Of a DNA stretch of 64,000 nucleotides, positions 47,157 to 57,370 are shown piece after piece (the stretch's first letter is position 1; each line of letters starts with the position of its first letter). The stretch covers positions 496,001-560,000 of the forward strand of contig JADPYG010000001.1 of NCBI GenBank assembly GCA_017654735.1. The letters run 5' to 3'. The notes under the pieces are model-generated. The model made no database searches. It saw only the letters and a program-made list of their open reading frames with translations, and was not told the origin of the DNA. The stretch is from Vishniacozyma victoriae. Taxonomy: Eukaryota; Basidiomycota; Tremellomycetes; Tremellales; Bulleribasidiaceae. The position numbers were made by a program, and so were the translations under genes.

Positions 47157-49038
47157 ATGTCAGCAAGTCCTACCGCAGCCCCCACCGGTCCTCCTCCCGG
47201 CGTTTCGATAGCTCCCGGGGCAACTGGTCCTCCCGCTGGCGTCTCGATCGCTCCAGGAGCTACAGGTCCTCCAGCTGGCGTATCTGCTGCTCCTGGTGCT
47301 ACTGGTCCACCAGCGGGTGCCCCAGCTGGCGCTACAGGTCCTCCCGGAGCAGGAGGTCCGCCTAGTTCTGGTGGTCCCCCCGGTGCTGGAGGGCCTCCTG
47401 GCGGTCCACCTGTTTCACCTCCGATCCAGCTCTCAGCTCTTGAACTATCTACCAAAAGGATCATCGAGATGAACAAGCGTGTCAATATTGGTTCATACCT
47501 TATCGGGTAAGCTCGTTGTGGCTCTCAATTGGATCAAGCTGATAGTAGACTTGGACTCGATATGGTCTTGATGGGTATTCTCATGAATCAGTTCCTATAC
47601 TGGAGATCTTGGGCAAATGAAGAGAAGGTCTGGAGAAAAGCTACAGTCGTATGTCCCCTGGTCATATCATGAGTAAGCTGACGGGTAGTACTGGGTCTGT
47701 CTAGTCGCTTTGGCTTCTACTTGCTTGTACGTACCTCTCATCCTTTGATTGATTTGGCTGACGAGAAGCGGTATCGCTCATCTCTTCCACCTATTCGTCT
47801 GGAACTATGAAAAATTTATCCAGTTCTTACCTATTGACTGTAAGCTTCCTTCACTCCTTGTGCGAATAAGCTGATGAGTAGGGTTCAATTGGTACCCCCT
47901 CTTCGCTATGATGATCACTGTTCCTATCCAAGCGTACTTTGCTAGACGAGCTTGGAGGTTGAACGAGAAATCTTTTATCATTCCCTTGATTATTGCTGTG
48001 TTACTGTAAGCTTCCGCGTTCTGTCGTTCCACCAAGCTGATATACAGTGTTGGAGAGATGGTTGGTTGTATCAACCAGAAGGTATTGGAGACTACTGCCG
48101 AGAACTTCCAGAGGGATTCTATCAATAGGACCAAGGCTTTTGTTCTCCTTCACGTATGTTTTCTCTTCCTCTCTGACTTTTCTCTCCTCCATTTCACGTC
48201 GCCCCCTACACCTCCATAATCCCAGTAGACATCAGGATGAGTAGCAGGCTGATAGACAGTTCGCAACAAACGTCGCCATCCAGCTCGTTCTCTTCTCAAC
48301 CATCGTAGTCGGGCTCTTCCGAAAGCCCAACGGACCTCTAGAAGGATCAGGCAACTTCTTCGTCAAGTTCCTCAAGTAAGCTATTGTTGCCTTGTTCTTA
48401 GGTCAAAGCTAATATGCAGGATGACAAACGAGACCCAGTTCTTCCCCACCGTCGTGTAAGCTCTCCTTGCCTCATGGTAAGAATATAGCTGACATCCAGT
48501 TCGGTCCTCATGCTCATCTGGTACTCTGCCCGACCTACCTCCCATTTCCTAGTGTTCTGGATGATCATCTACCCCAAGATTTCTGCTGTTTGTTTCCTCG
48601 GTTCGTTTCTCCCCCTGTTATTGGGTTCGGCTGATAAAGTAGCTCAGGTAAACTCTCGAATCGCATTAAGGCAAAAGACCACTTCCGAACAATCTACTGG
48701 TCGAAATCAGGTATGTAGCAGCTTACATCCACTGGATAAAAGCTGATAGATAGGACGCGAGTATCGCCATGCCCCGAGGAAAGACTGGTACCGATACGAT
48801 TCAGATCTCTACCGATATCTACGTTTCCGAGGTGAGCTCTTTTGTCCAAAGACGTGAGTAAGCTGACGATCAGACTAAACTTGAGGATGACCCCAAATAC
48901 TCTGTCAATCGGGGACCTGACTACCACGGCTCTTCTTCTTCAGGTGATGATCGAGAGGATGATCTTGGAAAGGAATCTACTTGGAGTCCTACTACTTGGG
49001 ACGACAGGCGAAGGGCTGAACCTGGACGAATGGTCTAA
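47157..49038 (+). CDS. Seven-helix membrane protein G with GPP-repeat N-terminal tail
   Basis: Divergent plus-strand relative of the array. The N-terminal tail of about 80 residues is Gly/Pro/Ala-rich with repeated SIAPGATGPPAGV-type units (MSASPTAAPTGPPPGVSIAP start). Seven helices follow: NIGSYLIG + LGLDMVLMGILMNQFLYW; WVCLVALASTCL; HLFHLFVWNYEKFIQFL; LFAMMITVPIQAYFARRAW; FATNVAIQLVLFSTIVVGLF; MTNETQFFPTVVSVLMLIWY; and FLVFWMIIYPKISAVCFLAQ + VNSRIALRQKTT, where VNSR stands for LNYR of the array. The tail begins DASIAMPRG, like the S-I-A-M of member D, and continues IYVSETKLEDDPKYSVNRG to the stop at 49036-49038. The junction CFLAQVNSR uses the acceptor GATAAAGTAG. Function unknown. Confidence 0.8.
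47184..47415 (+). repeat. GPP-rich repeat in the N-terminus of gene G
   Basis: Within gene G, imperfect repeats of about 13 residues (GATGPPAGVS-type, about 3-4 copies) pass into shorter GPPGAGGPP units. The DNA is G/C-rich and repetitive. The open minus-strand frame here (47120-47485) is its shadow. Confidence 0.8.
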
Positions 49039-49204
49039 GCTCAGGCAAAGTGTCTTGTCTTGTATATGTTGTGCACATATTTCCACTTTCCTTTTGTTGT
49101 CTAGTAGTCTATCAATTGTCGATCATCGATGTGCAGAGCATATAATCAAGCGATGTCAAGGGTATACATATCTCTATGCCTTATGGCTTTTACTCTACTC
49201 TATT

Positions 49205-50678
49205 CTACTCAGTCTTTCCACCAACGACATCCTTTTTGCTGGCTTCATCACCGTTTGCGATCGTACCAGCCATCTTGGCCCTGGTACCGGGCAAGACCAT
49301 GGTAGGGGGCAAGTGGGAAAGGGGAGGTAGAAGGGAAGCAGCGGTAACTCGAGCATTCTGCTGGAGGAGCATACTATTTGTCAGTAGTGTCCAGGTACAC
49401 GGGGTTTGGACTTACTCCATGACGACGAGAGCGGCCATTGTCTCGACGATAGGTACAGCTCGTGGGACGACACAAGGATCGTGTCGACCTTTGGTAGCTA
49501 GAACACCTTCTGATCCGTCGTACTTGGCAGTCTTCTGTTCTTGGGAGATAGTAGCAGGAGGCTTGAATCCGACCCTGCCATTAGCATCGTTTCCACATCT
49601 ATATCAAGACGACTGACCTGAAGTAGATATCCTCTCCGTTGGTGATACCTCCCTGAACACCTCCAGACCAATTGGTAGCAGTCCTCAATTTTCCATCCTT
49701 ACCCTCAACGAAGGGATCGTTGTGGGTGGATCCTGGGAAAGTGGTTCCTCGGAATCCAGATCCGATCTCGAAGCCTTTGGTTGATGGGATGGAGAGCATG
49801 GCGTGGGCAAGGACCGCTTCGAATTTATCGAAACATGGTTCTCCGAGACCTAGGGGGCAGTTTCGGATGACACAGGTTACTGTTCCTCCTAGAGAGTCGT
49901 CTGCTGCCTTGGCCGCCCTGATTGCCTGGTTATCAGCATCGTACTCGCTAGGGATCCTTGTAGAAGAGAGAGGTATTACTCACATCGGTCATCTTCTGAG
50001 AAGTCTCCTTGTGGGGACACCTGGTCAACTCCTGATCAATCTCCTCCCTGGTAACATCCTTGACCAACTTCAACAATTCCTTGCCTACAATATCCTCTCC
50101 ATCATCGAATGGCAATCCGATCTTTCCAACAGTAGTGACAAAAGCAACAATCTCAACACCAAAGCATTGTTTCAAGTATTTCTCAGCAATAGCACCAGCA
50201 GCGACTCGACCAATGGTTTCTCGAGCTGAAGCCCTTCCACCTCCTGAGGAAGCTTTCAAACCGTACTTTGCCAAGTAGGTGTAATCGGCGTGAGATGGTC
50301 GGGGGTAGAAATCAGTCTCGGCGTAGTCGTTAGGTCGGTGGTCTTTGTTGTGGACTAGGAGACCGATTGGTGTACCGAGAGTAACACCGTATTCAGTTCC
50401 AGATTGAATGTGAACAGCGTCGTACTCGGATCGCTACCTATCAGCGAGGGCCTTGTGAGGCTATGGTATACTTACAGCGGTAGTCAAATCACTTTGTCCA
50501 GGTCTTCTCCTGCTCAACTGAACTTGGATATCTTCCTCGGTCAATTCCAATCCCTACCATCAGCTTCGGCTTTCGAAGTATAACTCACAGGAGGGACACC
50601 ATCAATGATACATCCGACTGACTTGCAGTGAGATTCTCCGTAGGTATGTACCCTGTATGCTGATCCAAAACTCGACAT
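49205..50678 (-). CDS. ARO2: Chorismate synthase
   Basis: Converts EPSP to chorismate, the last step of the shikimate pathway; the fungal enzyme is bifunctional with flavin reductase activity. The start [20 protein letters not shown] holds the first signature (GESHxxxVGxxIDGxPPG). The second is [20 protein letters not shown], and the third [36 protein letters not shown] substrate loop is [16 protein letters not shown]. About 410 residues in about 6 exons, ending [15 protein letters not shown] at 49205-49207. All hallmark residues are present. It is divergent with the Gemin2-like gene (start 50821, 142 bases away). Confidence 0.96.
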
Positions 50679-50820
50679 TGTATATGATAAGATGAGAAGA
50701 TCTACCTATGACTCGATTCGACTTTGACTTTTCGGTCGACGGAATCAAAATTTCGGGCGATCATCGTCAGAGTTGACTTATAGGTGTTACGGTACGCCTC
50801 CTACGCGTTATACAATTACT
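50679..50820. promoter_or_regulatory. Short divergent promoter ARO2 / Gemin2-like
   Basis: A 142-base gap. It contains cttttcgg at 50728-50735, which is CCGAAAAG on the minus strand, 50 bases upstream of ARO2. Confidence 0.5.
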
Positions 50821-52238
50821 ATGGCTATCGGTTCAGCGGTTCGATCAGTAAGGTATGAAAGGTCGGTAGAGGATACCTCTATGGATTTGGATCATACTGT
50901 TACGGTCGCCAAGCAACAAGTGATAGCACACGTACAGGACAAGGAGGATGACGCTGGGCATGTCAATGGAGACGAAGACGGATACGATTATCCAGAGGAG
51001 TTAAAGCCAACGAAGAAGACCCGAAACGACGACACACCATTCAACAGGGCTCTACCAGTAGCTGAGCTACCGGACGACTTTGACGGAGAAGCTCTCGATG
51101 GCGCTACATTCCTAGCTCTATCAAAGTAGGTCGTCTCGACACGAATGGCTATGCTGTCAGCTGACGATACAGTCGGGCTAATGCATCTTTACCTGCCTTC
51201 ACTCGGATACCTCTGAATCGCCCCGAACCAACATACGAGGCTCAGCCTGTTGCTTCTTCCAGCCGACATCCGGCTTTACCTGTCGAATCATGGATGACTG
51301 TTTTCCCAGAACATTTCCGCAATTATCGCAATGTAAGCTTTTTGCAGCGTCTACATAACTGGTAGCTGACAAGCAGTACATACGCTCAGAGTGGCCTCCA
51401 TATCCCGAAGTCCCTTATCCGGAGCACCTACCCCCGAGACCGAATGCCCACAGCAGGGGTGAGGTTTGGTTATACATAAACGGTCACAAACGAAAGATGC
51501 TAGTTGTCAACCCTGACTCTAACAAAGTCAAGGGCAAGGAGAGAGCGAGCGCAGATCCGGACCTGGAAGGGGAAGATGCTGAATGGGGTATTGGAGCAGG
51601 TGATCGCAGTGATACGGAGAGTATGCCTGAGGAGATTGATGAGGAGGAAGAAGCTATGAATGGACCAAAGAAGGTGCTTCTCAAGGTCATGGAGGAAGAG
51701 AGCGAGAAGCATCGTACGCATGAACCACTCGTTAGTGTTTTGCAGAAATACGATACGGTACGTGGTCCCTCTTTCATCATCATTATCCTAGACTGACTCA
51801 CAGCACCAACTAGTAAGCATAATCGAACTCATCACGACCTTCATCTCGGAAACGCTCGACCGCCTATCCCCATTCGTTCTCGTCCCATCAACGCCCGAAT
51901 CCAGTATAACACCCTTTCCCCCACTCTACGCACGATGGTTATTCGCCTGCCTCGTCCTCCTCGACGAGAACCTAGATTCACAAGATATGTCTTCCATCCG
52001 TGATCTAGCGAGGTGCACCATGAAGGTCGCGGCATGGCGGTGGATTCAGGCTGTCACTGATAGGGAAGTGGATGCTAGTGAGAAAGCTACCTGGGAATAC
52101 AAGAGAGGTGGGGAGAGGGATAAAGGGGAGAATGGACTGGAAGAGACTCTGGGGAGGTGTTGGCTGGTTGTTCATGCTGTTGTGGCTGGTTGGGGTCAGA
52201 GGGATCTGCTAGAGGATCTAGACAATATGTTCAGGTGA
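50821..52238 (+). CDS. Gemin2/SIP1-like snRNP assembly factor
   Basis: Predicted partner of SMN that holds Sm proteins during spliceosomal snRNP assembly. About 430 residues. The N-terminus is acidic. LPDDFDGEALDGATFLALSN then ANASLPAFTR matches the conserved Gemin2 segment, followed by WMTVFPEHFRNYRNY. The C-terminal helical domain is PLVSVLQKYDT, HQLVSIIELITTFISETLDR, YARWLFACLVLLDENLDSQD, SIRDLARCTMKVAAWRW and AGWGQRDLLEDLDNMFR-stop. This parallels the Gemin2 pattern (GRWLYALL..., IRQLAR..., FDQRDL). A long acidic loop with a Ser/Glu-rich stretch sits in the middle. The start at 50821 was preferred over the upstream in-frame 50773. Assignment is by family pattern, so moderately strong. Confidence 0.82.
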
Positions 52239-53287
52239 TGCCTCGCATGTATACTGGCAAGATGAATGAGAAGTCAGAGAGTCGCAGCTGTCACGGCCGC
52301 GGACAGTCCCGCAGGCCAGTGCGATCGGAATAGGCACACTTACCCTGGCGGGCGATGTGGTAACTTGATGCAATTTGGACATTTCATCTGGTCACGCGCC
52401 CTACTCGACCATCTTTCCGATTCAATGGAGATAAAGCGAGATGAAGGCGTAGAGTGTCGCCCATTTACAGAAACTTCCTTCCGTACACTCCCTGTCGCCC
52501 CTTGCACTAGGCTCTATAGTTGCGCGAATTGTGTCAAAGGAAGCGAAGTAGCCGAACAAGTAGCCGCTTGAGCCTGTGTTTCTCCGAAAAGAAGTACGAG
52601 TATGTTTCATCGATGGGAATTGACCGTACGTATATCTTAGATGCCGACTGGGAAATAGACTAGGCTCTGCGCAGCTCGTCACTGGGATTCCTGATGCTTA
52701 CAATCATCATCATTTTAAAGGACTGCCGGCACTCAGTTAGGATTATACACGGTCTTGTCCGGTTCTGAACCTCACCCTTGGACCCTACATTTTACCCCAC
52801 ACTGATGGTCAGGGTAAAAGATTGACTTCAGGCCTACAAGGTACCTTTCGAGTTAGCCGGTGTTTTCAGAATTACTTCTTTAAGCAATGCTCAGGGTAAA
52901 AAGTAGATCCTCCTTGGCTGCCCCGCTTGATATTACAATTGCTGCTCTTATTCGTTCACACAAGGAGCCAGACTAGATACCTACTCCTATCCAGAGGCTG
53001 GTCACATGCCGCTCAGTCATCCTATTAACCATACCCATATCCACACAGACATCTCCTCACCTTCCACAACAGGTGCACACGACCTACTACACTAGTCATA
53101 CAGTCAACCAGCAGATAAGATAAACTTACGATCATACGACAAGAAACGGGAAGCATGCCCCGGAGTATATACCCATACCCACAACTTTAAACGACATCTA
53201 TTCATCAGATCCAATCTCCAGCCCATCTATTGGGCTCAGGATACATTTGTAATACACCCATTTCAGGACCCATCAACAGTATAGGCT
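52239..53287. promoter_or_regulatory. Intergenic region upstream of PPS1
   Basis: About 1,050 bases. Open stretches at 52266-52571 (plus) and 52422-52682 (minus) have no family resemblance. It contains TCAGGGTAAAA at 52809-52819 and 52891-52901 and an inverted ttttaccc at about 52789-52796. CCGAAAAG occurs near 52583-52590. The last 100 bases before 53288 look like a C/A-rich leader. Confidence 0.45.
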
Positions 53288-56200
53288 ATGGCGTCTGCTG
53301 TACTCTCACTTCCCCCTCCTCCTCGATCACCTCACCACTTCCCACTGTCTCACTCGAATTCACCGTCACCCTCCAGAATGTCTTCACGACCTACGACACC
53401 TCGTCCACCTAACTTAATGACCTTGATGCCCCATCTGTCTCAACCCATTTCGGCACCCCAAACACCAGTCACCCCAACTCATGTGTTGGGCATGGAGCGA
53501 TGTCGATCTTCCGAGCCCGTTCTCGGCAATCCATTCGCGCCGGACAGGGAGCGGAAGCTGGACCTGAGCAGAGGAGGTAGGGGCAGGGATATCAAGGCCA
53601 CTAGTCTACTGTTCAAGACAAGCCCTAGTGCAGATCAGATCCATTCAGCCGAGAAAGGTGAATGGCACCATATCGAGGGAAGTGAGCCGAAAGTGGAGCA
53701 GGATCTGCGGATGGATATTGATGGTGAGGATGATGAAGCTGAAGAGAGCCAGGAGGAGGAACAGCCTACCGTATGGGGTATGCCTAGGTGGGGATGCGAG
53801 AATGAACGAGGTGGTGAAGTCCGTAAAGGTGTCCGGCTAGTCGGCATGGAGGAGGTACATATTTCCATCTTTATTCATTCCAGAAAGCTGACGAGGCCAG
53901 CTTCCCGGTCTGATCTCCCAACATCAACATATCGATACACCCAGCCACGTACTGTTCCCTTGGTTACACGGGATATGTGATGATGGCCAAAAGGGAGTTG
54001 ACATGGCCAGTTTCTTTGGGTAAGCACCCCAACACTGGCTAGGCTGATCAATAGCTATGCCCCTCCATTCCAGCCTCCCCCATACCGAGGCCTATCCATA
54101 CTATACGTCGGGCAACAAATGATCAACAAGCTCGAGGAGAAACCGAAACGGAGATCACCCCTCTCCGACGCGCCTCAGCCTCTCACCAGCAGTGAGCCAT
54201 CCGTGACCGTCGATTATGCCCCTGCTTTCGATCGACCAGAGCCTAGGGAGCGCTCAGATACAATGTCGACTGCCGATTCTTACTATTCCTGTGATACTGG
54301 CAATCCAACTTCCTTATTGGACTGGGCTTTTGGTCCGAATCCTGCCACTCTCAAGAATAAACTCAAGAATAAAAGGGATGGCGATGTCAAGATGCATCCT
54401 ACCGAATCGAAACGTCTTTCTCCCGCTGCTGCCGATGATCAAGAGAGCAAAGGCGCCAAAGATGAGCACAAGACATGGGTACCACTCTTTGGTGGTCCAC
54501 CTGTCTATGCTGATGACGATTCCGAGTCTTTGCCCGAACTCACTTCCGATTCATCCGAATCACTAGACGAAGAGCAAGCGCCAAACTGCATATTATTGAA
54601 TGCTCTCCATGTCCAAGATATCTTCGATCTCCCCGGAACGAGCAGGCATTACATTGGTGAACCCCGATTTCGACCTCCTAGATTACCTGGAGCGATCAAT
54701 TTGAGGAATCTCAATATTCAACAGATCAAGTACCCCTCGATCTCGGATATAATCCTGTATGCCAAGGGTGGGGTTTCCGATGGACTGCTCAAGGTTGCCG
54801 AGATGGTTGCTCAGGCTCAGGAAGACATGTACCAATTCCGCATGGACGATTATTACCGTCACTTCGAAGATGGCTCGGCGGCGGAAGGTGTCGGCCGCCC
54901 AGTCAAATATGGGGTATGGTGCATTGTTGGTGAGGCGTTCTGATTTCTGAGTGGAATCTAAGCTAATGTCCAGAACCTTTTCACAAACTCGAGGCATTCT
55001 GCCCGGAGCTAGTCAATCTCGACTCGAACGGCAATACCACTGAAAGATCGCCGTTGACGGATCTGTTCGAGCGAGAAGCAAGCGAGAGCAGGGCGATGAC
55101 CAGAGGCTCAGAGGTGGTCGAGGGTTTCTGGGTCGGAAACAGTTGTGATATGCCTGGCAAAGAGGGTGGTGTAGGATCCGAAGTCTCGTTCGACCTCTGC
55201 GTTGGATGTGTGGAAGGGCTCGAAATGCCTTCGGCGGCAGTCCTGAACCAAACTTATCGACGTCTCACCGAGCAGGATAAACGCCGCAACACGATCGAGG
55301 AAGAGAAACCTTCGTGGACAGCTTCACCTGCTACGCTTGCTTTACGAAACCTTCTTTCCCCATCGGCTTCTGCTTCTACCCTACCTGAGTTGCCTGCCAA
55401 GCGAGGTGCTTCGCCTCTCGACGAGAACACCCGACAGAGGAAACTCAAGTGTAATGACGACGTTGTTGATGTCATGTGTTCGGGATCAGGTCGACCATTC
55501 AATGGACCCCAAAGAAATCTAAACGTCCTGGCAGAGAAGTTTGTTGAATTGATCTACTTTCTACGCAAGCTCATTGAGGGACGGGATAAAACTGGGATCA
55601 AGCGTAAAGTCCTCGTGCACTGCCAAGATGGGTATACCGAACACTCGATCCTTGTCCTTGGATACATCATGTCCTCCCTCTCTATATCACTACCAGAAGC
55701 ATACTTGCATTTGCAAAATACCGCACAACGATCGTTCTTTTTGTATCCGGCTGATCGACCGTTTCTAAAGAAGATCGACGCCAGACTCGCCGCTGATCGA
55801 AAAACGAAAGCTCTCAAGCTTGTCAATTCGGCCAGCACAACTCCAGCAAGTCCGACTTCGCCAATTGGCAACATCAGTCGATGGAAGTCTTGGACTTTGG
55901 GGCTCAACAAGACGGAGGCTAGGCCAAGTGGAGACGCGGTTAAACAGCAGACTATTGAGGCTGCCAAAGAGCTGTTGGCGCAGGAAGAGAGGGGAGGAAG
56001 TGAGGCGTGCCTCAAGGCAAAAGTCTGGTTCGAAGATAAACGGTTTGACGGGTTCCCTTCCCGGATTCTACCTTTCTTGTACCTTGGTAACCTGTAAGTC
56101 GCTCATATCCAGGCGTCGCTGACATATTAGTGAGCACGCTGGGAATGCAGGCATGCTCGAAGCGCTGGGTATCACTCACGTCGTATCCGTTGGCGAGACC

Positions 56201-56973
56201 TTGATCTCCTGCCCTCGGGATTGTGATCCAATGTACGGCAAGATTGGAGCCAATGCCCTGGTGAACGCCTATCAAGATGGCAAAATTCAAGTGTAATTCA
56301 CCATGCTTTCAACTCTACCACGCAGCTGATTGGTTCAGGCTGGATATTCTCGCTATCAGGGACGATGGGAATGATCCACTTCGACCTACCATTGCGAATG
56401 CTTGCGATTGGATCGAGAAAGCTAGATTGAACGGAGGCAAGGTCTTGGTTCATTGTGTAAGTCACCTTTGGGGGTACCTGGACATAGCTGACAAAGCAGC
56501 GTGTGGGGGTCAGCCGAAGTGCGAGCATTGTTGTGAGTAATGTTCCCATCTAGCAAGATAAGTGCTGACTGCAGATCGCGTACATGATGCAATATCTTCA
56601 CATGAGTCTGATGGATGCCTATCTCGTCACTCGAGCTAGGAGGCTGAATGGTATGTCTGCCCCCCAACTCTTCGAGCTGTTGCTGACAGCCAGTCCTAAT
56701 TCAACCCAATCTCCGCTTCTTCCATGAGCTCTTTGGATGGGAAGTAGAATTAGCCCGTCGAGAGGAGGATGATCGTCAACGTCTATCGGCCCAAATGCGC
56801 GAACAAGGTTTAATCGGTAAAGACGGGGACGTCGAATCGCCAGGTCCGCAAAAACAGAGAGAAATCCTCTATTCATGGCCATCATTCTGCCGGGACTTGG
56901 TATGTCACTTCTACCTTGACTGACGTTGCTGATAGTTTAGTACTGCCTAAACAGGCGTTTCCTGTGTAATTAA
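53288..56973 (+). CDS. PPS1: PPS1-like dual-specificity phosphatase
   Basis: Large fungal protein phosphatase of the PPS1 type, linked in yeast to S-phase control. About 1,050 residues in roughly ten exons. The N-terminal third is Ser/Pro-rich and acidic (MASAVLSLPPPPRSPHHFPL start). The middle domain runs LLNALHVQDIFDLPGTSRHY, LPGAINLRNL and so on to a phosphatase-like site VLVHCQDGYTEHSILVLGYI, where the Cys is kept but Glu replaces the catalytic Arg. The C-terminal domain has RILPFLYLGNL, then HCRVGVSRSASIVIAYMMQY, the complete HCx5R signature, formed by joining exons at 56458/56501 and 56533/56575. PNLRFFHELFGWEVEL follows. The end is spliced to YCLNRRFLCN-stop at 56971-56973, chosen over FSTA-stop because it keeps the conserved SWPSFCRDLYCLNRRF tail. 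Confidence 0.9.
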
Positions 56974-57370
56974 GCCTACATTATCCCATAATAAGTTGTT
57001 CTAGTATCCTTTAGTTTCTGTTTCCAAAGTTGTGAGTTCTCTTAGGAAATGTTGAATAAAGACACGTATATTGTAGTACTCGTACTGTAATGGTCCTTAC
57101 ATTGGTTGTTGCTTCGTTCGATATCAAATTTCTGGCTCGTTTGTCTGTACGTTGTATATATATCACGAAACGGCAATGCAATCAGTAAAACGCATTCGAA
57201 GAGATAAAGGGTGACAAGCAAGTCATTCATCAAGGGCTATGATGAACACTACAGACAAAGGGGTTCTAGTATACAACGTAAGAGTACAGAGGGAATCGGG
57301 AACGAGGACGACACCTTCAAAGATTTGATGCCCTTAGCAGAGTTCAAACAATGTTGCCGGTGTGTGCTCC
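56974..57370. other. Convergent 3' intergenic region
   Basis: About 400 bases between the PPS1 stop and the stop of the secreted precursor gene. It is A/T-richer than its surroundings and holds 3' UTRs. No gene was seen. Confidence 0.45.

Noticed and set aside
47120..47485. Open 121-codon frame on the minus strand opposite the GPP repeats
   Set aside because: It is a mirror of the Gly/Pro-rich codons of gene G and has no independent signal.
28481..50678. Possible secondary metabolite cluster (MFS transporter, dienelactone hydrolase, chorismate synthase)
   Set aside because: No backbone synthase, P450 or methyltransferase is present, and the genes are mixed with housekeeping genes such as MMM1 and Gemin2-like. 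Chorismate synthase is primary metabolism.
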